In this document: positions 18,249 through 27,832 of the stretch, one piece after another
How positions within the stretch are numbered: the first letter of the stretch is position 1
Layout of the letters: every line of letters begins with the position of its first letter
From: Bacteroidota bacterium
GTDB lineage: Bacteria > Bacteroidota > Bacteroidia > UBA8524
Reading direction: 5' to 3'
Length of the DNA: 64,000 nucleotides
NCBI GenBank assembly: GCA_016124735.1
Contig: WGMZ01000002.1
Coordinates: 46,650 to 110,649, forward strand
Made by a program: the position numbers and the translations under genes
Notes under the pieces: model-generated
Seen by the model: the letters and a program-made list of their open reading frames with translations, nothing else
Databases searched by the model: none
Told to the model about the DNA's origin: nothing

Positions 18249-20033
18249 TTAGAAACAGTATTTGTTTTCGTCGATGATTTTCTGGGCAATGCTCTGTCGT
18301 GCCGCCTTGGCATTGAAGGGCTCTTGTTTGGTATACCGTTTCAATCCCATCAACATCATCCGCAACTCATCTCCTTCGGCAAAGCTGTTTAAAGCCTCTT
18401 TTACCTGTACCCAGATGATATCGCAGGCATTGTTGAGGTACAGCCGGGCCATGGCCAGTTGCACATGGCAGGCTTCCTCCCCGCGCATGCCTACCAATTT
18501 CTCAACGCGCAGCAGGGTAGACTCTGCGATATAGGTCTCGATGGCCATATTGGCGATGTTCATTATCACTTCCTGTTCTTTGGCCAGGCTTTCCATCAAT
18601 TTTTGAACGGCTGCTCCCGCAGTTAACAAAATGGCTTTCTTGAAATTGCCCAGAAGCTTTTTCTCATAGGCGAAAAGGGTGTCTTCGGGTTCGGAGAAAT
18701 CAGGAATCTCCATGAGTTCCCCAGCCACTTTTTGGGCAGGTCCCATCAGATCGAGTTCCCCTTTCATGGCGCGTTTTAAAACCATATCGACAATTAACAG
18801 ACGATTGATTTCATTGGTTCCTTCAAAGATTCTGTTGATTCGGGAATCGCGGTAGATACGCTCCATGGGCGCGTCGGCACTGTATCCCATTCCGCCATAG
18901 ATCTGTACACCTTCATCGGCTACGTAGTCCAGCGTTTCGGAGCCATGAACTTTCAAAATGGCTGCCTCAACGGCGAACTGTTCAATTCCTTTCAGAATGG
19001 CTTTTCCTTCCTCCATGCCGCCTTCAATCAAAGCGTCGATGGCATCATCTATATTTTGAGAAGCCCGGTAGGTGGCACTTTCCGACGCGAAAATGCGGGT
19101 GGCTTGTTCTGCTATTTTATAACGGATAGCACCGTACTTGGAAATGGGCCTTCCAAACTGATTGCGCTCATTGGCGTACAATATTGTTTGGGTCACTGTT
19201 CTTTTGGAAGCTCCGATTGCCGCTCCGGCAAGCTTAATGCGCCCTATATTCAGAATATTGACAGCAATCTTAAATCCATTTTCTCTTTCAGAAAGCAGAT
19301 TTTCAACCGGCACCTTGCAGTCGTTGAAAAAGATTTGCCGGGTGGAGCTGCCTTTAATCCCCATCTTATGTTCTTCCGGATTGAGGCTGATGCCCCCAAA
19401 AGTTTTTTCTACGATGAAGGCAGAGAGATTTTTATCGTCATCTATTTTGGCGAATACGGTAAAGACATCGGCAAACCCTCCGTTGGTGATCCACATCTTT
19501 TGTCCGTTGAGGAGGTAATGCTTGCCATCTTCGGTGAGTTTGGCGCTGGTTCGTCCGCTGTTGGCATCGGAGCCACTTCCCGGTTCGGTCAAACAATAGC
19601 TGGCTTTCCATTCGCCGGTCGCCAATTTGGGAATGTATTTCTTCTTTTGCTCTTCCGTACCGTAATATAGAATTGGCAAAGTCCCGATCCCGGTATGGGC
19701 AGACAAGGCCACCGCTACAGAATGACCCGCACCTAAGGCCTCGGTGGTGAGCATGGAAGTCACGAAATCGAAGCCCATTCCACCCAGCTCAGCGGGGACA
19801 GAGGCACCCAGTAACCCGAGTTCTCCGGCTTTATCTAAAAGCGAAGGCATGAGGCCTTCTTCCATGCTGTCGATGCGATCGAGAATAGGCATCACCTCCT
19901 GGTCGATATAATCGTCGCAGGTCTGCTTGATCATCAGCTGCTCTTCGCTCCATTGTTCGGGGATGAAGACGTCTTCGGCCGCTGTTTCTTTGATGAGGAA
20001 CTCGCCTCCTTTGGTTTTATTACTTGCTGACAT
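18249..20033 (-). CDS. acyl-CoA dehydrogenase
   Basis: YCLTEPGSGSDANSGRT..MWITNGGFADVFTVFAK..QIYGGMGYSADAPMERIYRDSRINRIFEGTNEI. Confidence 0.95.
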   Translation of the reverse strand: MSASNKTKGGEFLIKETAAEDVFIPEQWSEEQLMIKQTCDDYIDQEVMPILDRIDSMEEGLMPSLLDKAGELGLLGASVPAELGGMGFDFVTSMLTTEALGAGHSVAVALSAHTGIGTLPILYYGTEEQKKKYIPKLATGEWKASYCLTEPGSGSDANSGRTSAKLTEDGKHYLLNGQKMWITNGGFADVFTVFAKIDDDKNLSAFIVEKTFGGISLNPEEHKMGIKGSSTRQIFFNDCKVPVENLLSERENGFKIAVNILNIGRIKLAGAAIGASKRTVTQTILYANERNQFGRPISKYGAIRYKIAEQATRIFASESATYRASQNIDDAIDALIEGGMEEGKAILKGIEQFAVEAAILKVHGSETLDYVADEGVQIYGGMGYSADAPMERIYRDSRINRIFEGTNEINRLLIVDMVLKRAMKGELDLMGPAQKVAGELMEIPDFSEPEDTLFAYEKKLLGNFKKAILLTAGAAVQKLMESLAKEQEVIMNIANMAIETYIAESTLLRVEKLVGMRGEEACHVQLAMARLYLNNACDIIWVQVKEALNSFAEGDELRMMLMGLKRYTKQEPFNAKAARQSIAQKIIDENKYCF

Positions 20034-20047
20034 GGTCGTTTATCTTT

Positions 20048-21223
20048 TTAAAGCATTTCAATCACCCCGGCAGCACCTTGTCCGGTGCCTACACACATGG
20101 TGACAATGCCGTATTTCTGTTTATTTCTTTTCAATTCGTTCATCAATTGTACAGTGAGCTTTGCTCCGCTGCATCCGAGGGGATGACCCAGTGCAATGGC
20201 TCCGCCGTTCACGTTTACTTTGTCGGGATTGATATCCAATTCGCGCAGTACTGCAATTGATTGCGAGGCAAAGGCTTCGTTCAACTCATAGGTAGAGATA
20301 TCTTTTTCTTTCAGGCCTGCTTTTTCCAGGGCTTTTGGAATGGCATATACCGGCGCGATTCCCATGATGCGTGGCGGCACACCTACCAAAGCATGAGAAG
20401 CCAGCCGGGCAATGGGTTTTAGATTATTAGCCTTAACAAACGCCTCACTGCATACCATCACAAAGGCCGCTCCATCGCTCGTTTGCGAGGAATTGCCGGC
20501 GGTGATACAGCCATCGCTGGAGAATACGGGTTTCAATTTCCCTAATGCTTCGAGCGTACTTCCGGCTCTTGGGCCCTCGTCCGTATCGAATGTGTATTCT
20601 CGGGTTTTGCGTTTGTTGTCGGCACCGACATAGTTCTCCTGAATCCGGATCGGAACAATCTCATCTTTGAATTTTCCGGCTTCAATGGCTGCCAGTGCTT
20701 TTTCATGGGATTTCAGTGAAAAGGCATCCTGGTCTTCGCGGCTTACCTTGTATTCCTTGGCTACTTCTTCGGCGGTGAGTCCCATATTCCAGTACCAATC
20801 GGGGTTGTTGAGTCCGATTTTCGCATTCGGGGCGATGCGGTAGCCCCCCATCGGGATATAACTCATGCTCTCCACCCCACCGGCAATAATGCAATCGGCA
20901 ATGCCGGCGTCAATCTTAGCCGAGGCAATGGCAATGGTTTCCAGTCCGGAGGCACAGTAGCGGTTAACGGTCATGCCGGGAACCTTGTCGGTATCCAGTG
21001 ACAATAAGGAAATCAAGCGCCCGACATTCAAGCCTTGTTCGGCTTCCGGCAAGGCATTTCCCACGATAACATCATCTATTTGTTCCGGTGCAATCTCCGG
21101 TACTGATTTCATCAGATGACGGATTACGTCACAGGCTAAATCATCCGGTCGATAAAAGCGCAGGGATCCTCTGGGGGCTTTCCCAACGGCACTTCGGAAT
21201 CCGGCGACTATATATGCATTCAT
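20048..21223 (-). CDS. acetyl-CoA C-acyltransferase (thiolase)
   Basis: NRYCASGLETIA, GGVESMS, NVNGGAIALGHPLGCSGAKL, CVGTGQGAA thiolase signatures. Confidence 0.96.
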   Translation of the reverse strand: MNAYIVAGFRSAVGKAPRGSLRFYRPDDLACDVIRHLMKSVPEIAPEQIDDVIVGNALPEAEQGLNVGRLISLLSLDTDKVPGMTVNRYCASGLETIAIASAKIDAGIADCIIAGGVESMSYIPMGGYRIAPNAKIGLNNPDWYWNMGLTAEEVAKEYKVSREDQDAFSLKSHEKALAAIEAGKFKDEIVPIRIQENYVGADNKRKTREYTFDTDEGPRAGSTLEALGKLKPVFSSDGCITAGNSSQTSDGAAFVMVCSEAFVKANNLKPIARLASHALVGVPPRIMGIAPVYAIPKALEKAGLKEKDISTYELNEAFASQSIAVLRELDINPDKVNVNGGAIALGHPLGCSGAKLTVQLMNELKRNKQKYGIVTMCVGTGQGAAGVIEML

Positions 21224-21238
21224 CTTCTTCTCTCTCTT

Positions 21239-23644
21239 TTAATTGCGTAATACTTTTCCTCCCTTAACAATGCTCTGCAAGCGCTCGAGGGTTTTTCGCT
21301 CTGCACAGAGTTCCACAAAGGCCTTTCTTTCCAGGTCGAGGAGGTATTGTTCGTCTACCTGGGTAGGTTCCGACAAGTCTCCACCGGCAAGGACATAGCC
21401 CAGCTTATGGGAAATTTTCAAATCGTGCTCACTCATGTAATGGCCGGCCAGCATGGAGTTGGCGCCGACATAGACCAATCCGAGGGCCTGGTTTCCGAGT
21501 ACTTTGATGTCTTTTCTGGGTGCGGGTTGGGTATAACCTGCATCGGCCAATCCGAGGCAGGCAGTTTTGGCTTCGGCCAATTGCCGCGCTCTGGAAACAA
21601 CTACGGTGTCTCTTCCTTTTTTGAGGATGCCAAGATCGAAAGCTTCGTGGGCAGAGGTGGCCACCTTCGCCTGACCGATATTCAGGAACTTTTCGCGGAA
21701 GGTATTCAATTCAATATCTCCTTCACGGAAAGAATCGGAGATACGTACCGCAAATTCTTTGGTGCCTCCGCCTCCGGGAATCACGCCCACACCGAATTCC
21801 ACCAGACCGATATAGGTTTCTGCATGGGCTACTACCTGATCGGCATGGAGACAAATCTCACAGCCTCCGCCTAAAGTGAGATTGTGTGGTGCAGCCACCA
21901 CGGGGATGGACGAATAGCGAATGCGCATGGTGGTTTTCTGAAAAGCTTTGACGGCCATATTCAGTTCATCGTATTCCTGCTCTGCGGCCATCATGAAAAT
22001 CATCCCCACATTGGCACCTGCCGAGAAGTTCGCGCCCTCATTGCTAATGACCAGTCCGCGGTAATCTTTTTCAGCCATGTCGAGGGCTTTGTTGATGCCC
22101 GCCAGCACTTCGCCACCGATGGTATTCATCTTGGTATGGAACTCAACATTGAGAATGCCGTCTCCCAGATCGATGATGCTGACTCCCGAGTTCTTCCAGA
22201 GGGTATGTCCTTCGCGGAGATTATCCAGCGAGATGAAGTCTTCGGTTCCCGGAATGACCTGATAGGATTTGGAAGGGATATCGTAAAAAAGGCGTTTCCC
22301 ATTTTCCACCTTATAAAAGGTGGTATTCCCTGCTGCTAAAAAGTCATCCAACCAGGAAGCAGCTTTGTAACCCGCCTTGTCCATCATCTTCAGGGCCTTT
22401 TCTACTCCGATGCAATCCCAGTATTCAAAGGGCCCCATTTCCCAGCCGAAACCAGCTTTCAGGGCGTCATCTATTTTGTATAGTTCGTCGGCTATTTCAG
22501 GAATTCGATTGGAAACATACTGAAAGAGGGCGGAGAAGGTTTCCCGGTAAAATTCACCGGCTTTGTCCTGCCCGTTAACCAGCATCGGAATGCGGTCTTT
22601 CAGGTTTTCGATGGGCCTGGTCATCTCCAGGGTGGCGAATTTGGCCTTTTGTTGCGGATGATATTCGAGGGTTTTCAGATTGAGGGCAAGGATTTCCGAC
22701 TTGCCCGCGTCGTTTTTGATTTTCTTGTAAAAGCCCTGCCGGGTTTTGTCGCCCAGCCATTGATTCTCTTCCATTTTTTTGAGGTAATCGGGAAGAACGA
22801 AAAGGCTGTTGGCTTCGTCGTCCGGACAATTCTCTTTGACCCCGTTCGCTACCTTAATCAGGGTATCGAGGCCAACGACATCCGCAGTACGGAAGGTGGC
22901 TGATTTAGGCCGGCCCAACACAGGGCCTGTCAGTTTATCGACCTCCTCGATGCTGAGATCCATCTTTTCCACCAGATGAAGAAGCGCCATGATGCCGAAA
23001 ACACCGACGCGGTTGGCCACAAAGGCGGGGGTGTCTTTTGCGAGCACGGTAGTTTTGCCGAGGAATTTCTCTCCGTATTCCATCAGAAAATCCACGACAT
23101 CGGCTTTGGTATGAGGGGTAGGAATAATTTCCAGAAGACGCAGGTAGCGGGGAGGATTGAAAAAGTGGGTGCCGCAGAAATAATCTTTAAAATCGTCGCT
23201 TCGACCTTCTGTTAGCAGATGGATGGGAATGCCCGAGGTGTTCGAGGAAATAAAGGTTCCGGGCTTCCGGGATTTCTCAACCTCTTCGTAGACCTGTTTC
23301 TTGATTTTCAGGTTTTCGACCACCACTTCAATGACCCAGTCGTAGTCGGCAATGCGCGACATATCATCTTCGAAATTTCCTGTGCTGATGCGGCTGGCGA
23401 AGGATTTATGGTAGATGGGCGAGGGATTGGATTTGAGAGCAAAAGTCAAGGCTTCGTTCACCAATCGGTTTCTTACTTTTGGCGATTCGAGACTTAGTCC
23501 GGCTGCTTTTTCTTTCGCGTTGAGCTCTCTGGGAACAATATCGAGAAGCAGCACTTCACAACCGATATTGGCGAAGTGGCAGGCAATACGGCTGCCCATT
23601 ACTCCGGATCCCAAAACGGCTACTTTGTGGATATGACGTGTCAT
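21239..23644 (-). CDS. 3-hydroxyacyl-CoA dehydrogenase / enoyl-CoA hydratase
   Basis: KVAVLGSGVMGSRIACHFANIG, THFFNPPRYLRLLEIIP, crotonase half GANFSAGANVGMI and GVIPGGGGTKE. Confidence 0.95.
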   Translation of the reverse strand: MTRHIHKVAVLGSGVMGSRIACHFANIGCEVLLLDIVPRELNAKEKAAGLSLESPKVRNRLVNEALTFALKSNPSPIYHKSFASRISTGNFEDDMSRIADYDWVIEVVVENLKIKKQVYEEVEKSRKPGTFISSNTSGIPIHLLTEGRSDDFKDYFCGTHFFNPPRYLRLLEIIPTPHTKADVVDFLMEYGEKFLGKTTVLAKDTPAFVANRVGVFGIMALLHLVEKMDLSIEEVDKLTGPVLGRPKSATFRTADVVGLDTLIKVANGVKENCPDDEANSLFVLPDYLKKMEENQWLGDKTRQGFYKKIKNDAGKSEILALNLKTLEYHPQQKAKFATLEMTRPIENLKDRIPMLVNGQDKAGEFYRETFSALFQYVSNRIPEIADELYKIDDALKAGFGWEMGPFEYWDCIGVEKALKMMDKAGYKAASWLDDFLAAGNTTFYKVENGKRLFYDIPSKSYQVIPGTEDFISLDNLREGHTLWKNSGVSIIDLGDGILNVEFHTKMNTIGGEVLAGINKALDMAEKDYRGLVISNEGANFSAGANVGMIFMMAAEQEYDELNMAVKAFQKTTMRIRYSSIPVVAAPHNLTLGGGCEICLHADQVVAHAETYIGLVEFGVGVIPGGGGTKEFAVRISDSFREGDIELNTFREKFLNIGQAKVATSAHEAFDLGILKKGRDTVVVSRARQLAEAKTACLGLADAGYTQPAPRKDIKVLGNQALGLVYVGANSMLAGHYMSEHDLKISHKLGYVLAGGDLSEPTQVDEQYLLDLERKAFVELCAERKTLERLQSIVKGGKVLRN

Positions 23645-24093
23645 TCTAGTTTTAGCATTTTATTGCGCTCGTTGGCAAGCGCGGTGATATCATCTAAGGC
23701 ATTAAAAAATTCGGTGATGCGGTCTTTGCCAATTTTTAATTCGACAGCGTGATTGAAGTTTCGCACCACGTTTTTTGCGAGTTCTTTGGAGGCACGGCCT
23801 TTATCGGTTAAGACAATGCGTATCCTGCGGCGGTCGTCTTCGTTCGGGATGCGCTGAATCAATCCTTTTTGTTCGAGAGAGAGTATCAGGCGGGAAAGCG
23901 AAGTACTTTCCATTCCGAGGGCCGGAGCAATGTCGGAAGCATAGGAGCCTTCGTGGCTATCGACGTTGAGCAGGAAATGACCCATGGAGATGGTGAGGTT
24001 GTGCAGGTTGGCCTCGGTGTTGTACATGCGACTGACGACTTGCCAGGCAGTTTTTAATTTGGAATCGACCGTTTCGGTGTGTTTTCTGCTCAT
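23641..24093 (-). CDS. MarR family transcriptional regulator
   Basis: LGMESTSLSRLILSLEQKGLIQRIPNEDDRRRIRIVLTDKGRA winged-helix signature; stop overlaps the start of the next gene (ATGA). Confidence 0.92.
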   Translation of the reverse strand: MSRKHTETVDSKLKTAWQVVSRMYNTEANLHNLTISMGHFLLNVDSHEGSYASDIAPALGMESTSLSRLILSLEQKGLIQRIPNEDDRRRIRIVLTDKGRASKELAKNVVRNFNHAVELKIGKDRITEFFNALDDITALANERNKMLKLE

Positions 24094-24116
24094 GAATTCA
24101 AATATACAATAAAACC

Positions 24117-24128
24117 TATGCGCGCATA
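24117..24128. promoter_or_regulatory. Candidate MarR operator upstream of marR
   Basis: Perfect 12-bp palindrome TATGCGCGCATA 24 bp upstream of the marR ATG. Confidence 0.6.
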
Positions 24129-24132
24129 ATAA

Positions 24133-25920
24133 TTAATCAAAAAAGTCGGATGAATCAGTATGCGCATAGATCCGATCGTAAGCTTCTTTGTTATGCGCCA
24201 GAATAATCTTCCGTTTGAGTGATAATTTCGGAGTCATTTCGCCGTCTTCTACACTCCATTCTTTCGGCAGGAGTTCGATTTTTTTGATCTTTTCGTATTG
24301 GGCGAGGTTGGCATTGGTTTTTTCCACCTCTTTCCAGATTCGGTCTTTCACTACCTGGCTATGGCAAATGTCTTCATGCGTATAGAAAGGCACGCCATTG
24401 TGATCACTCCAGTCGCGCAGAAAGGAGAAGGAGGGGACGATAAAGGCTGCAGGGAATTTCTTGTTTTCGCCAATGACCATGGCTTGTTCGATAAAGCGGC
24501 TTTCTTTGAGGCTGTTCTCAATGATTTGCGGCGTGATGTATTTGCCTCCGCTGGTCTTGAACATTTCTTTTTTACGGTCGGTGATGCGGAGGAATCGCCC
24601 TTCTTCAATTTGTCCGATATCACCGGTATGGAACCAACCTTCTTCGTCGATGACTTCAGCCGTTATTTCCGGACGATGGTAGTAGCCCAGCATCACATTG
24701 GGACCTTTGACGAGGATTTCGCCATCCTCTGCAATTTTTACTTCTTCATTGAATAAGATGGGACCTACTGTGCCTATTCGGGTATCATCTTCTTTCAATT
24801 GATTAACGGCAATTACCGGAGACGTTTCGGTAAGTCCGTAGCCCTCCAGAATGGGAATTTTCGCAGCATGAAACACACGAGCTAACCTGGGCTGCAAGGC
24901 AGACCCTCCGGAAACAACTCCGACTATATTGCCACCCAGAGCTTCCCGCCATTTTTTAAAAATAAGAGCATTCGCAATTGCCAGTTGGATATCGTACCAG
25001 GTGCCATTTTTGTGAAACTGTTCGTAGCGTAAGCCCAGATGCAGGGCCCAGAAAAAGAGGCCTTTCTTGATGCCCTTCAGTTGAGTACCGGTGCTGAGAA
25101 TCTTCTCATAGACTTTTTCAAGCAGTCGGGGTACGGTCACGAAAATCTGGGGTTTCACTTCCAGGAGGTTGGCCGCGATAGTATCCATGCTTTCGGCATA
25201 ATACACGGAGATACCTTTATCTATATAGACATAGGAGAGCATGCGCTCGTAGACATGATTCAGCGGCAGGAAACTCAGGGCGCGCCAATAGGTTTCAAAA
25301 GGGCAGATGTCGCGGGTAGCTTCCACATTGCTGATGAAGTTCCGGTGGGATAGCATCACTCCTTTTGGGTTGCCGGTGGTGCCGGATGTATAAATAAGCG
25401 TGGCCATGTCGTTGGGATGAATGGCATCTTCGCGTTTTTTTAATTCTTCTGGGTTTGGATGCGCTTTACCCAGTTCAACGAGATCGACAAGGCTCCGCAG
25501 TCCGTCGACGGAACGGAAGCAGAATATCTCTTTGATGGAGGAAGAGGCTTCGCAGCTTTTGATTTTGTCGTAGAGCTTTTCATTCTCAATGAAGAAATAG
25601 CTGATTTCCGCATCCTGGATGATATGGTTCAGGTCATGTTCGCTGATTGTTGGATATACCGGCGTGTTAATGGTACCTGTTTGGAGGCAGGCGTAATCGA
25701 CAAAATTCCATTCCGGACAATTCGAAGAGATCAATCCAATTTTTTCTCCCGGCTGAATACCGAGATGGATGAAGGCATAAGAGAGGTTTTCTACGTGGCT
25801 GAGGTATTCCTCAGTGGAATATTTTATCCAGACCCCATCGACTTTTCCAGCCAGGGCGTCTTCTTTATGCGGTTTATCGCGTAAATTATAAAGGAAATCA
25901 AAGAGTCTGAGGTTTTCCAT
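24133..25920 (-). CDS. long-chain acyl-CoA synthetase (AMP-binding)
   Basis: ATLIYTSGTTGNPKGVMLSHRNF, GYGLTETSPVI, GWFHTGDIGQIEEGRFLRITDRKKEMFKTSGGKYI. Confidence 0.95.
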   Translation of the reverse strand: MENLRLFDFLYNLRDKPHKEDALAGKVDGVWIKYSTEEYLSHVENLSYAFIHLGIQPGEKIGLISSNCPEWNFVDYACLQTGTINTPVYPTISEHDLNHIIQDAEISYFFIENEKLYDKIKSCEASSSIKEIFCFRSVDGLRSLVDLVELGKAHPNPEELKKREDAIHPNDMATLIYTSGTTGNPKGVMLSHRNFISNVEATRDICPFETYWRALSFLPLNHVYERMLSYVYIDKGISVYYAESMDTIAANLLEVKPQIFVTVPRLLEKVYEKILSTGTQLKGIKKGLFFWALHLGLRYEQFHKNGTWYDIQLAIANALIFKKWREALGGNIVGVVSGGSALQPRLARVFHAAKIPILEGYGLTETSPVIAVNQLKEDDTRIGTVGPILFNEEVKIAEDGEILVKGPNVMLGYYHRPEITAEVIDEEGWFHTGDIGQIEEGRFLRITDRKKEMFKTSGGKYITPQIIENSLKESRFIEQAMVIGENKKFPAAFIVPSFSFLRDWSDHNGVPFYTHEDICHSQVVKDRIWKEVEKTNANLAQYEKIKKIELLPKEWSVEDGEMTPKLSLKRKIILAHNKEAYDRIYAHTDSSDFFD

Positions 25921-25957
25921 AACGAACGGAAGTGAACATGAATTTCAGAATTAAATC

Positions 25958-25971
25958 TTATGCGTGCATAA
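25958..25971. promoter_or_regulatory. Candidate MarR operator between divergent acyl-CoA synthetase and nitronate monooxygenase genes
   Basis: TTATGCGTGCATAA, near-perfect palindrome matching the 24117 site; both followed by an ATTAAT word on + strand. Confidence 0.6.
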
Positions 25972-26008
25972 AATTAATGTAATATTGTAAGAATTCAAAG
26001 CAAATGCC

Positions 26009-27007
26009 ATGAGAAATAACCCTGATATCTTAAAAGAGTTAAACATGGACTTCCCGCTCATTCTGGCACCCATGTTTTTAGTCAGCAATATGGCGATGAT
26101 GAAGGCTGGCATGCGCGCCGGAATTATGGCGGTATTCCCCAGTTTGAATTTCAGAAAGGAAGGTGAGTTGGCGGCAGTTTTGGATGAATTAAATACGTAT
26201 CATCAGGAGAATAAGAGCGGCAACTATGGCGTGAACATCATTGTACAGAAGAGCAATCCACTTTCTGCGAAGCACGCAAAAATTTGTTTGGAGAAAGAGG
26301 TGCCCTTCATTATCACCTCCCTTGGGAACCCCAAAGAAATTATAGAAGGAGCGCATGCGTATGGAGGCAAGGTTTTTTGTGATGTGACCAATTTGGTCCA
26401 CGCGAAGAAATGCCACGATTTGGGATGTGATGGATTTATTGCCGTGGGGCAAGGAGCAGGCGGACATGCCGGTCCGAACCCATTGCAGGTATTAATTCCA
26501 GCTTTGCGCGAACAATTTCCTGACACCCCAGTAATAGCTGCAGGTGGCATTGCAACGGGGGCCGGACTGCTTTCCGTTCAGGCGCTGGGAGCCATTGGGG
26601 CATCTGTGGGAACCCGCTTTATTGCCAGCGAAGAGGCTGGCGTTAACGACGCCTATAAAAATGCTATTGTCGATTCCGGGATGGATGATATCGTGATGAC
26701 CACCAAATTATCCGGGACGCCCTGCGCCGTCATCAGCAATGAATCGGCGAAGAAGATGGGCTTGAAGCAAAATGCTTTTGAGCGGTGGATGAGCAAGAAT
26801 CCCCGCACCAAGAAATGGTTCAAGACCCTGATTCAAATCCGCGGGATGAAGAAGCTCGAGAAATCCATCCTGCCCAATAACTACCAGAAACTCTGGACCG
26901 CAGGAAAATCTTCTGAGTTGGTGCATGAGGTGCTGAGTTGCGAGGAGATTGTGAAGAGGTTTAAAAAGGAGTGGGAGGAGACTCGGAAAGATCTCGGAAT
27001 CATTTAA
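26009..27007 (+). CDS. nitronate monooxygenase / FabK-like flavin enzyme
   Basis: FPLILAPMFLVSN, GVNIIVQKSNP, GQGAGGHAG, PVIAAGGIATG, GASVGTRFIASEEAGV. Confidence 0.9.
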   Translation: MRNNPDILKELNMDFPLILAPMFLVSNMAMMKAGMRAGIMAVFPSLNFRKEGELAAVLDELNTYHQENKSGNYGVNIIVQKSNPLSAKHAKICLEKEVPFIITSLGNPKEIIEGAHAYGGKVFCDVTNLVHAKKCHDLGCDGFIAVGQGAGGHAGPNPLQVLIPALREQFPDTPVIAAGGIATGAGLLSVQALGAIGASVGTRFIASEEAGVNDAYKNAIVDSGMDDIVMTTKLSGTPCAVISNESAKKMGLKQNAFERWMSKNPRTKKWFKTLIQIRGMKKLEKSILPNNYQKLWTAGKSSELVHEVLSCEEIVKRFKKEWEETRKDLGII

Positions 27008-27144
27008 TCTTTAGCTTTCTCCTCCTCCACCAATACCTCCCCAAATTCATCGCTCATCAAAGGGATATTGCATAAGGGGCAGACATCGCATTTGCCTTTG
27101 TTTACGCAGTGCTTTCTTTCATTTTAGGGGAGCTTGTATATGTT
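27004..27144 (-). pseudogene. Decayed copy (A) of the 3' end of the MBL-fold gene at 29366..30901
   Basis: Reads xYKLP*NERKHCVNKGKCDVCPLCNIPLMSDEFGEVLVEEEKAKD*; start codon lost (ATA) and an internal TAA. Confidence 0.75.
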
Positions 27145-27154
27145 GCTGAATCAT

Positions 27155-27296
27155 GAAGCGCTCGACCCGGAAGGCCAGAGCGCTATTTGATAGACGCTAA
27201 TACGCACTCCGTACTCTTTCTCGAAACTAAAAAAGCCGCGATTAAGTGGCTTTTTATTGTGGGCCCAATCCCGCATGTGCGGGATGATCCTGTTTG
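27155..27296 (-). repeat. tRNA-derived repeat unit, copy A (dispersed)
   Basis: GAAGCGCTCGACCCGGAAGGCCAGAGCGCTATTTGATAGACGC...GGGCCCAATCCCGCATGTGCGGGATGATCC; homologous to units B-G. Confidence 0.85.
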
Positions 27297-27667
27297 TATT
27301 GGTCTTCTCGAAAACCCATCAGGTCGCGGATCTTATGCAGCATACACCAAACTGGCTCATAGCGTTTGCGACTCAATTGACGCTGAAGCTCCAGTGCAGA
27401 AATACCCTTCTTGCTAGATGTCATCAAATACATAGTTATATACCAATCCCTATAAGGCAAATGACTGGAATCCATGATGGTTCCGCTTCTTAAGGTTGTT
27501 CTAAACATACATTTAGCACATTGAAACTGCTCCTTTTTAGGCAACCAATAGTGCTTCTCGCATCCACACTTTTTACAAACTATCCCTTGTGCTTCACGTA
27601 ATTCTATCCAATGAGCCTTGCATTGTTGCTCCGTTCCGAATAGTGTAAAGATCTCTAAATGTGTCAT
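27297..27667 (-). pseudogene. IS1595-family-like transposase, N-terminal remnant (zinc-ribbon plus HTH; catalytic domain missing)
   Basis: MTHLEIFTLFGTEQQCKAHWIELREAQGIVCKKCGCEKHYWLPKKEQFQCAKCMFRTTLRSGTIM..., broken after GFREDQYK where unit A begins. Confidence 0.75.
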
Positions 27668-27832
27668 ATCCTGTAGTTTTACAGGCAATATCTAACGCCA
27701 TTACGCTATATCTTCACGGAGTGGCATAATTGCGGAGACTCATGAGATTTTTACTAATCACCAGGATACAGGAATAAAAATTCTACGAAACTCATTGCAT
27801 TCCTTGACTCCGAACTTTGGTCAAGGACATAT

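Noticed and set aside
18945-19670. 241-aa + strand ORF
   Set aside because: Fully antisense to the convincing acyl-CoA dehydrogenase; no domain, typical shadow ORF.
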